Source: Nereocystis luetkeana
Taxonomy: Eukaryota; Sar; Phaeophyceae; Laminariales; Laminariaceae
Direction of reading: 5' to 3'
Assembly: GCA_031213475.1 (NCBI GenBank)
Contig: JARUPZ010000005.1
Span: forward strand, 2,883,732 to 2,947,731
Length of the DNA stretch: 64,000 nt
Of this stretch, positions 53,708-64,000 are shown in pieces. The translations under genes and the position numbers were made by a program. Each line of letters starts with the position of its first letter. Position 1 is the first letter of the stretch. Under the pieces are notes generated by a model. The model did not search any database. It was not told where the DNA came from and saw only the letters and a list, made by a program, of their open reading frames with translations.

Positions 53708-55970
53708 CATAACTCTCTTGGGCGAAACATCCCCGGCGGTGCTCATTCAACAAGGCTCGCAGAATAGTTCAGCGGTGAGCAGGTATCGGTGACTGCTGCA
53801 CATTCGAGTATGACTCCGTAGATGAAGGCTTGACACGCCCACACGGTCACGCCCGTGGCGAACGTGTCCTTGGCGCAACAGGACGTTGAATCTCCGGGAA
53901 GCACCTCGTCGTGAACGCCGAAGACCCTTCGTCAAGAGAAAGAAACGAGCAGCGCCAACCTCATGGAAACTCAATTTTGAGATATACGGAGAAAGGGAGT
54001 TGCAGTAATTTACCTATCTCTCGTAGTGTATACTTGGGGCGATGCGGCAAGCAGTGGCCGAGTATGAGCAACACAAGGCGTACTTCACTTTTTACTTTCA
54101 TACCAGTACATGTGCTGGAATTCGAGTTCATGCTTCCTTGCCCGCAGCCTGTCGTGCAGTCCAAACACGATGAATCGAAGGCGGATGCTTGACTCTTGGC
54201 CATGCGAGCACGCACAGACTGTGCCAAAACGCTAGTGCCGAATACACTCTGGTATACCGCTTTACTGTGCTGTTATAGCCAATCTTACTGTGCACCCTTT
54301 TTATTGCTTCGGCGTCGGAATATGTAGATGACAAAAAAAAACATTTTCTTATCGCACTGTAGTGTTACACTACCACACTGTGGTGCCTTTGACGCGCGCC
54401 CTAAAGGTCCACGGGTGGGGGGGGGCGATGGCAGGACGGGAGAGCCGTTGAACTATACGAAGGTTCTTGGTCACGTCACACATCTAAGCTATACCCATAG
54501 GTGTGGTCACCACTCGAGACGCAGAACTCACCCGAATGGACCCTCCCACGAGAACGATACGCCTTCATCTTCGCCGTCGTCAACGTCGTATCCTCCGAAG
54601 TACATGCCTCTAGGAATGGTAAAAAGTCCCCTCTCGCCCGGGTTTTGACACCCGTGAGGCCGACTGTGAACGATGCTGACCCGTCCGTAATGGTGAGATC
54701 GCTGCTTCCGGATGAGCCGATATTGTCTTGGTCAGAGCACCTGATTCAATCCGTCACATATATCATGCAGGACTCGTATGAAAATACGTATAGCTTGACT
54801 GGTCAACGTAAAGTCAACCAGCCAAGGATTTAGTTCCGGATCGTCCGCAATAAAGCACCACCAGGTCGTGGTATAGAAAACATCTTCCCGGGACATGATC
54901 CAGGGTCAATACTTTTAGTGACCATACCACAACGGGATTCACCTGGTACGTCATGACGACATGATCAACCGCCAAAAAATCATTGCGGACCTACAATTGT
55001 TGACTGGGAATAGCACCTTCGTCTGCCCACAGCAGCAGTACTGCCCGCAAAATAAAATACCTGAGCTCGAAATCACGTACTAGGACCAGGCACGTGGTAG
55101 TGATTGACATACATGTGCTTTTGTTTTGTTCATCGCGATATCCGCGCTGATACTTTTTTCTGCAAGCCAAGCACGCCAGACCTCTTATACATCGGGCAAC
55201 GCTCATGTTCGTATTCATAAAGCTTGTACGGCACCCCGAAGAATAGTCAATTGTGGCCGAAATGACTGTGACAGCCTAATGGGGTTCTACGTAGGGGGCC
55301 TATGAGCCCATGACATGCATGGTGTACTCCGGAATATTGTTAATAAAAGGCGTTATATCAAATGTGTGCCCTAACTTTTACCGATGGCGGAGACGTCGTT
55401 CAGACGGAAATTTACTGGTGTCCTTGACCCCTTCACCTCACTATACTATTGCGCGGCCCCTTTCAGCAGAAGGGAAGACGAATTATTGTTGTAAGCGTGC
55501 GGACATTCTCGCGAAGGCTGTTGGCAGCAGGGAGAGTAAAGTGAAACGTCGCGATTTCCTCTTGGGGATTGAGACGTGTCCTCTCTTTGTTCGTGATTAT
55601 TGCTCAGGTCTGTTCGTTGGATTGGCGCCACAGAAGGGCGTTCAATGTACATTATCTCACCGAGCAGATTATCACTAGTGACCGTCAACGCGCAGTGTCA
55701 TGCGGTATTTACTCCAGACGAGTAGTCTGACGGGCTATGCAAGAGTGAACGCTACGAGGAGGTGTGCTGTATCCAACTACGAGGAAGTTGATACGAGCCG
55801 TGGGGCGTAGGGCTTTGACTCACTGCACCGCTCCACGTTTCCTCCTCGATTTTCACTAAATATTCCCGGGGCGACAAAGTAGAGGCATAAGACATTACCG
55901 TACTACCAAACATTTAACATAGTCAGTTGGAGTGCCTAGCTCACAGCCCAGCGTGGTTCATGGGAGCGTA
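53708..55970. other. Intergenic, no supported gene
   Basis: A 110-codon frame at 54501-54833 has mixed composition but no family. Everything else is short. Confidence 0.3.
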
Positions 55971-55979
55971 TACTCTTTC

Positions 55980-56070
55980 ACCACCAGAGAGATTTGAACA
56001 TCGAGACCTCGAATCATCACCTGCACCGAGGCTCTTCCAACTACCGGAAAGCCAGGTTGCTCTGTTTCCT
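55980..56070 (-). other. tRNA-like segment, degenerate
   Basis: On the minus strand GGTAGTTGGAAGAGCCTCGG resembles a tRNA A-box region, and GATGTTCAAATCTC about 40 bp later resembles a T-arm with B box. Pairing is incomplete. Confidence 0.35.
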
Positions 56071-56636
56071 GTCAGCTGCCGGAAACGTTTCCACACGTAC
56101 GCTCGTAGCCCGAACAACAATTAATTGGACTAGAAACACGCCCTTATCGCCCAGCGCGCCCAATATCATCAACTCCGGCCAGGGAGCAGAAAACAACGCA
56201 CGATTACCTATTGCTCAATGCATAACATATGAATATGATAGTCCTCGGGCGTAACTGATTTGAGGACCTCTCCCAGCACCGACCGCCGTTACGCGTGGTT
56301 TCTCTGCTAGGGCGCGCCCGTGCCTAGTGGGTCCCGACTGGCGGCCACGCGTCCGCCGACGTTTCCCGCACGCGTCCCGTGCGAGGTCTCGACGTCGATA
56401 TGTAAGTGATATCCTGCGCTGTCGTTGATCCTGGAGCGTTCCGTCATTGATTCTCCCCCCGTGAGATGTTTGGCGTCCCTCCTACTGGTGCGTTCTCTCT
56501 GGTCCACGCCACCTTGGAAGCGTCGGCCATCTTGCCGGCGCTGCCATCGTTGGGGGCGATGTGGACGTCCGCGAAGTTGAGATGTAATACAGGATTTGCA
56601 CACCTAGAAACAAATACCATCCAGATATCGTTGATA
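56071..56636. other. Intergenic, nothing recognised
   Basis: Balanced composition but no frame above 100 codons and no repeat. Confidence 0.35.
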
Positions 56637-56925
56637 TCTAGTGTGTGGAGATTGTACGTGTATCAGTGCAAAATTCGAACTTCCGACCGATTTGCTGCTT
56701 GCTGTCAGTATTGCCGCTGATGTATGAGGCATAGGAATCCGCTGGCTGCTGCTGCCGCTGCTGCTGCTGTGCTAGTGTGTGGAGATGTTACGTGTATCAG
56801 TGCAAAATTCGAACTTCCGACCGATTTGCTGCTTGCTGTTAGTACTGCCGCTGATGTATGAGGTTTAAGAATCCGCTGGCTGCTGCTGCCGCTGCTGCTG
56901 CTGTTGCTGCTGCTGCTGCCGCCGC
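56637..56925 (+). repeat. Tandem duplication of 134 bp with CTG runs
   Basis: GTGTGTGGAGAT at 56641 and 56775 start two near-identical units that include TCCGACCGATTTGCTGCTTG and end in a CTG/CCG triplet run, which is longer in the second unit. Confidence 0.85.
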
Positions 56926-59075
56926 AGCAGCCACCGCTTTTGGTCTGTTCCTGCTTCAACCGCCGTTAATAGGCAAACGAGGTGGCGTAAGCTATTGGGT
57001 ACAGTTGTTTTACTTACGTATGCAGTACATGCACGAGTACACGAAACTTGAGCTAAGGCAGATGTTCCCCAGTGCACTTCTAGAATCACAAGAATATCAC
57101 GGTACGTCAGAGCTATTGTTGCTGCTGTGTTATGTTCTACTTTTTATGCTGCTGATCTATGGCACCTTGACCTGTTGTGGGTTGGTTTGTCCGACTGTGT
57201 GCCCATCTATTCACAATGTATTATTGCCTTGTTCGAGCATCACATATGATACAACACGAGGTATTCACGCGTCACTCTTCGAGCGATAACAAGTCGATGC
57301 ATATACGCGCATGAAGGACCTACACCAGCAGCAACGAGCAGGACAGCTGCGTAGCAGTTGAATGTACTCAGTACACCAGATAAACTTCTCCGTTGTGCGC
57401 AGGGTGCAGAGCACTCTCAAGTTTCGGCAGCGGGCCTGTCATCGATCCTCCGCTACAACGCCGCTACGGAACATTATGGGCGTCACGCGAGCCGGGGATC
57501 GGCGGCCGCCGAGGCCGCCGGCGTAGCTCCCTGGTATATAACCTGTTAAATACACTTTTAATAGGGCGTGTACACCGACGTCTCTGGTAAATGGTCATCA
57601 CATTTACCGTACGTAGTTGGGGGGCAATATCAGGTATTAATAGCACCAATACTGCTGTGGCAGGGCAGCAGTAGGTAGCATTGGTTCCAGCAGTGGCATA
57701 TCGTGGCCGAGCACGTACTGAGTAGCCCCGGTGACGATAGGCTACGACAGCCACAACACGACGTGTGATGGTGTGGCGTATGACGTATCGGTTCGTCCGA
57801 TACACGGCAAAACAAAGGTCGTGTTTTATTTACCTCGACGAATGGGTTTTGATGCTCACGGGGTCCTTCAGCAGCCGTATTTATAGCGAACGAAGGACCA
57901 GGATCCGAGTAGATAAGGGAGAAACCGCAGGAATGCCCCACTCTCTTTCGCGTCTCTTGCCACCACTACTAGACTCCGATGTCTATTGTTCTCCAAGTTG
58001 TTTTTGCCCGCATAATCGGCCCATTCTACACACACCGTCTGGGAGTTGATAATCTGTGGATCATCATCTGTCCAATACCAGCAAGGTAGTATGCTGCTTC
58101 CCGTGCCCGCCTGTGCGACCACCTGTCAAGGGTGTCACAACTATACCTCAATAGGTTATGAGCCTCCGTCTACAGCAAGGCGCACACACATTCAGGGGTA
58201 TCGAGACGACAACCGGGAGGGATCCTAAACAAACTGGCTTGGGCAAGAGTAGACAAAAAATCGAAACAACAAAAAGTGAGAGTAGGTCAAAGAAAGGGAT
58301 ATGATACCGGCTTACCCCAAAGGGTGCATGACACTGCTCTACGAGTGCGAGTACGCGACTCCGAGTGAGACATGTAAAACTCGGTGTACCACTCATCAGG
58401 ATAGCAGTGCATTGCGCGTCGATACGTACTGTGCCCGGAAATTCACGAGCTTGCGTTTGTTTGCGGTTCGACCTGGTCGAATGTCAAAGTATCTGGTAAC
58501 AACAGTTCACTCGGGGAGATAAAAATTGCACTACTACTGCCATATTCCCGCTATGTAAACATTCTGTTGCGCAGAAAGAAGGGGGTCTTAGCTGATCACA
58601 ATCGAAGGCGTTTTCGAACATAAGGGTAGTAGTGCACGATGCGTCGGTTCATACACGTCGGTTCATACTGCTGTTTCTGGGCGTGTGTGAGTTTGCGTTT
58701 GCGGTTCGACTGGGTCGGAAGTTGAAATATCTGGTAACAGCAGTTGACTCGGAGCGAAAGAAATTGCACCACATCCATAAACGCACCATACATACCCTTC
58801 TTGCGTTATAAAACGTCAATCTAAGGTAATCACAGCAGAAGGCAAATTCAAACGTAAAACCGCGATATGCTGTTGATGTGAAACAATAAAACTATACTAA
58901 TAATTCCAATTTAAGGAGGATGAAATACTCCCATAGGGTAACGGCGATGCCTAAAGCCTCCCGTTTTCTACGAACGAGGGAGCCACTACAGCAATGGTAC
59001 GGTGCCATGAGGGCAACAAACCGGACGGTGAGCGGATTGGTTTAAACGTGTAGGAGAGAAAGAGAGAGATAGAGA
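56926..59075. other. Intergenic, no supported gene
   Basis: A pair of similar blocks (GTTTGCGGTTCGACTGG/CTGG then ATCTGGTAACA) at about 58455-58505 and 58695-58745 is a diverged 240-bp-spaced duplication. A GTATTAATAG near-palindrome is at 57633. No gene supported. Confidence 0.4.
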
Positions 59076-60827
59076 GAAGACCTTAGGGAGTTCCGAGCCA
59101 CCAAGGGTTATAGGAACTTGCCCCCTTAGTGTTAGGAGTTGAGACCGCGCTGTGGTCCACTGCAGCAACAAAAGCGGGGAAGTGGTACCGGGGGATCCTT
59201 GAAGCAGCCAAACGGTTCATGGTGAGGTGGCACGAGGCTGAGGCTGAGCTGAGTAGGCAGCGCCGCGTATCCGCCGTGGGTGTTGTCCTAGGGAATGGCG
59301 GGGTCGATAGGAGATATGTACTCGATCTCATGCATGGCCGTAGTCGTATGACCATAGACCCTCGTATCCCTACAATGCCGGGACGAAGCATCTCGGGTTT
59401 TCACCGACCTGGCAGGTATTGCTTGCACCAAGCGCGAAGCGCCGAGAAGTATCCGGCGAGTTGCATGAAGGGTGCACTGCATCCTACTATGAACCGCTTG
59501 TGAGGCGGACTTGCATATGGATGACAGCTTCAATGAGTTAATTTAGTTTCCGGTTTAGGCATTCCCAGAGACCGCAATAGGAGTACTATGTAACATAACT
59601 GCCTCTTGGGTGCCTTACCTTGAACACTACGTGATACGATCAATTCCCTTGTGCGGAGTAAAGGTTATTTACCTCGCACACATTATCTAACTCGACAACC
59701 AGCTGTGGGCGACTGCACCCAAAAAGAAAACAAAACGGTACCCTGGTCGTCTAGCTCACGTACTGAGCGGCATGTTTTACAGTGTCGTTGCCAACATACG
59801 CCAACCCAACCTATATAAAATGGTGGTGGTGGTGGTGGGGGGCAACAGGAGGAGTGGCAAAAAACCCGATGAAAGGGAATGCGGAAAGGGGGGGGAACAG
59901 GAGGAGTAGAAGGGAAACTGTGGTGGACGAAAGTAGGAAGGAGATAGCAGACAGGGTAGCAAGGCACCAGGCCGACTAGGAAGTAGAACATGACTATACT
60001 ACCAGTTCCACAAACTGGTGCAGTTGGTTAGAACGTGGTCTTTCTTTGCCATCTCTTCTTTTCGTTTTTTTTCTTTCTTAGGCTGATTTCCCGTGATTTT
60101 CATTTTATTTATTTCTCTTCCTTTCTTCGATTGACAAGCCGTATTGAAGGAGTCGTGTCACGTGGGTGGATGACGAGCCTGCTCTGCTTTTTTCGTATTG
60201 TCTGACGCCAAGGGGCTGGGCACAGTTGACGAACGCAGGACGGAGACGGCAGTTAGGGTAGCAAGGTAACAGGCGGACTAGCAGGGAGAACCTGGCTATG
60301 CTACTCGTACCACAAACTGTTGCCGCTGTCTGGAGGGTGCTTTGTGCTTTGGTTTGCCTGTTGTTTTGCATTTGTTATTTTCCCTTGATTCTCTGTCCTG
60401 CTCTGTTTATAAGTACGAGTGGTGTTTTTCTTCTTTTCGTTTTGTTCCCAGCTCGTTATTTTCAAGTGTTTGCCATACTGCCTGCGGGGGGGGGGCATGA
60501 CAGTTTGTTTCTCTTTTTTTCACTTTTTTTATTCTTCTCTTTCGATTTGTCTTCTTTGTGTGTTTTTTTTGTTTATTTTGGTTTCTCTATTTCATAGAAT
60601 GTGTATGTCGTGGCTGTCGTATCTATTAATAGTATGATGGCATGGCATTGCATTGCCCACTGTTGTGCTTCCTGCATACATGGCAACGTAGTATCTCTGT
60701 GGCGTAGCTTTGTGACCACATCACTTGTATCTCTTCTATAATAGGATTGAATAATCGGCACGGACGCTGGTTGTGCCGGATGTCGACGGGTAGAAAAAAC
60801 GGTTTAATGTAAAGAACACACTCACAT
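59076..60827 (+). mobile_element. 5'-truncated LINE copy F
   Basis: It starts in the C-terminal coding part ([20 protein letters not shown] in translation at 59135-59195), is interrupted at about 59282-59830 by unrelated sequence, and resumes with the basic tail and stop at about 59979. It then continues through the 3' untranslated region to GAACACACTCACA. It is more diverged than the other copies. At the site where the others read CTAG it has CTATTAATAG (60623-60632). Confidence 0.85.
59282..59830. mobile_element. Insertion inside LINE copy F
   Basis: About 550 bp that break LINE homology. The part at 59329-59455 is the repeat also found at 49070-49200. On the plus strand near 59745-59785 a tRNA-like TCTAGCTCACGTACTGAGCG occurs. 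Ends are blurred by G-rich runs and no target duplication was identified. Confidence 0.55.
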
Positions 60828-60854
60828 GTATGCCATCTTGCTGGAAAGTATAAG

Positions 60855-60955
60855 AACGGCATACGCATTCTATGAAATCGAGAAACGAAAGGAAACAAAA
60901 AGACAAACATAGAAGACAAATCGGAAGAGAAAAAGAAAGAGAAAAATATCAGAAA
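60855..60955 (-). mobile_element. LINE fragment G
   Basis: GGCATACGCATTCTATGAAAT followed by purine-rich sequence matches the minus-strand LINE 3' region near 3958-4050. It lies 30 bp after the end of plus-strand copy F. Confidence 0.7.
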
Positions 60956-61045
60956 CAGGTACGTATAATACTATGCAACTTACTCTATACTAACACTACA
61001 GCAGTCCTGCAACTGCTGCTGTGCAGGTAGTACCTGTGAGAGGCG

Positions 61046-61185
61046 TGACAGGTATTAATAGAAGTAGAAGTAGCAGTAGTAGTAGTAGTAGTAGTAGTAG
61101 TAATGATGGTAGTAGTAGCAGTAGCAGTAGTAGTCGTAGTAGTAGTAGAAGTAGTAGTACGGTAGCAGTAGTAGTAGTAGTAGGC
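61046..61185 (+). repeat. (TAG)n microsatellite
   Basis: About 140 bp of GTA/TAG triplets, the complement of the run at 41755-41900, again next to a near-CTATTAATAG sequence (GTATTAATAG at 61051). Confidence 0.92.
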
Positions 61186-61959
61186 TCTCATACTGCGACG
61201 GCCAAAGACTATCTCCATCGTCATCCCAGCTGATTACCCACGCTCGGGATATCAAACAACTCGATCACCAGCAGCTTACCCAGCCCTGCTTTACCTTTGC
61301 TCTGCTGCAAGCCTGCACATCGGTTCCTACATCCCTCTGGCCGTGCTACAGCACTACAGCTAAGACGATCGTCCTCTAGGGTTGACCACGTTTGGTAGAA
61401 ATGCGGTGCAAACAGAGCGTAGACGACGGACGGGATGATTGTATGGAATATGGGATATGTTGGTGGTATGGTATATATATGGAGAAAACACCGTATGTAT
61501 GTGGTATGGTATGTGTTGACGGTATGGTACGGGAAAACCGCAGTATATGGTATGGTACGTTCGCGGTATGGTACCATGGTACGGTGTCGTGGACGTATTA
61601 TATGGCTACATTTGCCTGATGGTATGGTATGTTCCAGTATATAAGGTCCGTAGGGTCGAACACGTCGTACGAATATCATCTGTAACGACCTTATGTATCG
61701 ACCATTGATAATTGTTCGAAAATATAAGGCACGCGGACAGACAGACTGACTGACTGGCTGACTGACTGACTGACTGACTGACAGATTTGCGTTTACCACA
61801 GCTGAGACTCAGTTTTTCAAACTGGGAATATAAATGGTGGGTGTGCAGACATTCTCCGACCTTAAAGACGTGACCATCTTCCCTCGAAATCCGTGCAGAA
61901 CTTGACGAACGCAGCGAGACGTCGTTCCGTGGTGCCAGTCGAGGTGAATATCTAAGGGC
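61186..61959. other. Intergenic with GGTATGGTA and (CTGA)n runs
   Basis: GGTATGGTA-type motifs recur between 61460 and 61630. A (GACT)n tract lies at 61738-61785. No gene supported. Confidence 0.55.
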
Positions 61960-62240
61960 GAGGTTCATAACCTTGGATAGTCAAGCGTGTCGAGGCTCTG
62001 TCCCTGTGAGAAGAGACATGCAGAGGTGACACCGAAGAAGCTGGGAAGGTCAGATGAAGAAAAAGATAGAACGTCTAGAACGGCGCTTATGTAGCCAAAA
62101 GACGGAAGGAAACAGAGTAAGGTGGGCGATGCCTTCACCTGATCATCACGGAACAATGCCCATGCTACTGGCAGGTGTACTCTACGGCAGCCCGTCCTGT
62201 TCCCTGCAACGTTCCCTGGTACATAAGGGGGTAAACTACT
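61960..62240 (-). mobile_element. Old LTR-element remnant
   Basis: Reverse complement of the end of the 593-bp LTR family plus the adjoining primer site (GGTTATGAACCTCGC on the minus strand). It contains GTGTCGAGGCTCTGTC at about 61987, the uninterrupted version of the sequence into which the gypsy element inserted. Confidence 0.7.
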
Positions 62241-62955
62241 GGTTGCTCTGCGATACAACCAACTTCCCGATAGCGGTACTTTGAATATACAACATGCAGG
62301 CAATACCGATGAACAACTATTGACTCTAAACGGGCAAGCACAACAAGGTGGCCTCGCTTCTTCGTGGCATCCTGCTGATTCGACATCGTGCGCGCCTTCA
62401 ACGCGCATCTCCAAGAAATCATCGACCGCTCCCGCACCATAACTGTAGTATTGACTGCATTACCAACAACATCGAAACAATGACACTTTGCGTCGTTAAA
62501 CTGTTCGGCAGGTGTTCCCAAACTCCTGACCCCCACATTCCAGCGATCAAACACACCCGCCTGTCATTTCAAAAGGATAATTCAGGTGAACTACAGTAGT
62601 CGTCCTGCCCCTGTCTGTCTGCGGCTTCGATTCCGCGGGGGCCCTTTCAATTGGTTGCCTCGGGGGAGGGCGGGATCGTCGGTCCTGAGCGGCCCCAAAA
62701 AACACAACTGAAAAACGTGGCCGACTGCAGTATTTATGCGTTGCAGTGACGTTGTTGATGATGGTGATGCTGATGACATCCTTACAACACGGTAGGAAGG
62801 TTTCCTGCAATCTAGACCGTGGTCGCGAATCAGACTGATCACCACAGCATCACCATGGAACGAAGGCAAGCACAACACAATACACGTGCACCGCAGCACC
62901 ACTACAGGCTGCGGTATACCAACACGTATCATTTGCAAACCCGGTAAAAAAAAAA
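62241..62955. other. Intergenic, no supported gene
   Basis: Short frames only. Confidence 0.35.
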
Positions 62956-63385
62956 CAGGATAATACCCCACGGGTACGTACACCTGACAAGAAAAAACAC
63001 GTAGTATGAAGGCGACTGGGAAAAACTAAATGCGCGAAATAAACTACGCAGGCATGCGTTCGGAGAGCGAAATGCTTAAATGATATATATACGAAGTATA
63101 TATATAAACAGAAACAAAACAATCAAGCACGCGCTCAGCGCTCAGATTAACCTATAAACAAGTCCAGGATAATCCCCCATAGGTACGCACATCAGACAAG
63201 AAGAAAGAAACGGAGTACGAATGCGACTAAAAGAAGCAAAATAAACGAAATAAACTAGGCAAACATGCGTTCGGGGAGCGAAGATGCCCGAATGAAAATA
63301 TATACCAGGTATACAAAAAAACAGAAACAAGAAGAACCAAGCACGCAGATACCGAGAACTGAGGGAGCAAGGTTGCTGTTTGCTC
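62956..63385 (+). repeat. Diverged tandem duplication, period about 210 bp
   Basis: CAGGATAATACCCCACGGGTACG at about 62956 and CAGGATAATCCCCCATAGGTACG at about 63166 start two units sharing ACAAGAA, GCGAAATAAACTA and CATGCGTTCGG in the same order. Confidence 0.8.
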
Positions 63386-64000
63386 ATATTTCTATGTGCC
63401 GCCGGTGAACCAACTAAAATACGTCAAAAATGCCCCGGTAAAAAGAAGGCGAGAATACACAAATAGCAAACACGCATCACCAAAAGTCCGCAAAATCGAG
63501 AGAGGGTAGCGCGGCACAAAATAATCAAAAGTGTGCGGTGCCTAAACTATTGTCCGGGTTGTGGAAAGTATTGCATTAAGCTCTACAGCAGAAAGAACAC
63601 CAACGCTATAGATCTCTATATCTAAGACGCTTTGAGCCGTCCATTCAGCTCTGGGACGTTGAAATCAAATACGACACTAGACGGCACGTGCATCGATCGA
63701 CCGATAGTCGCGAGCATTTTCGCAATAGGCAGACCACCCGCCACTCCTCTCGGTTCGCCCTCTATCAGGTTTGATAGACGACAACGCCGTCGACCCATCT
63801 GCAGCAAATCGGGCGTTTCAGCCTGAAAAAGTTCGTGTCGAACGTGCTGGCGTGATTTCATGCGGCCAGGTCGGTATATGGTGGCGGTGGCGTTTCCTGG
63901 CCTGAGCGCGCAGCTGTCAAAAAGGCAAAGGACATACACACCAGAAAGCAAGAACGCGTACACCAGGGGCGATGAGGTTGGACGAGAGGGCCGAGGAAAA
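63386..64000. other. Intergenic, no supported gene
   Basis: A 113-codon minus-strand frame (63963-63622) has no recognisable domain and may be chance or an exon running off the window. Confidence 0.3.

Overview
This window looks like repeat-rich nuclear DNA of a eukaryote. There are no operons or ribosome binding sites. Instead there are LTR and non-LTR retrotransposons, a tRNA-derived SINE, MITEs, minisatellites and one probably intron-containing host gene. The host gene encodes FNIP-type 22-residue repeats and the large element is a chromodomain Ty3/gypsy retrotransposon. I lean towards an alga or other stramenopile-like protist, as inference only.

Layout. 0.8-1.2 kb: minisatellite. 3.2-8.8 kb: an almost complete RTE-like LINE on the minus strand (endonuclease plus reverse transcriptase, broken by one frameshift) that inserted into the 3' end of an older plus-strand copy of itself. 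9.4-12.8 kb: a SINE tail fragment and a truncated LINE carrying a tRNA-derived SINE. 13.5-23.7 kb: a Ty3/gypsy chromovirus with LTRs, gag, NADAR domain, protease, RNase H remnant, integrase, chromodomain and a Tudor/SH3-like module. The polymerase core is missing. It sits inside an old LTR, with a 4-bp target duplication confirmed by a paralogous empty site. 24.2-25.4 kb: MITEs and nested LINE ends. 28.1-31.2 kb: a 3.1-kb array of an 11-bp unit whose strand flips about a third of the way in. 33.9-36.3 kb: the FNIP-repeat gene on the minus strand. 36.8-38.7 kb: a degenerate array of TTCCATGGAA-type palindromes with TTAA-flanked palindromic MITEs. 42.4-45.9 kb: a young 3.5-kb non-autonomous LTR element with 593-bp LTRs, 5-bp target duplication, one CCHC knuckle and a primer site that looks complementary to a tRNA-Met anticodon arm. 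50.7-51.1 kb: two TA-flanked MITEs. 59.1-61.0 kb: a second truncated LINE. 61.9-62.2 kb: an old LTR remnant. The rest is unannotated intergenic DNA.

The most notable object is the chromovirus carrying a well-preserved NADAR domain between gag and protease. NADAR proteins are N-glycosidase-like enzymes acting on ADP-ribose derivatives, and some remove ADP-ribose from guanine. An element carrying one beside a chromodomain and a possible Tudor-like domain suggests interaction with host nucleic-acid modification or defence. The element itself is decayed (no polymerase core, several frameshifts and stops), so any function belongs to its family rather than to this copy.
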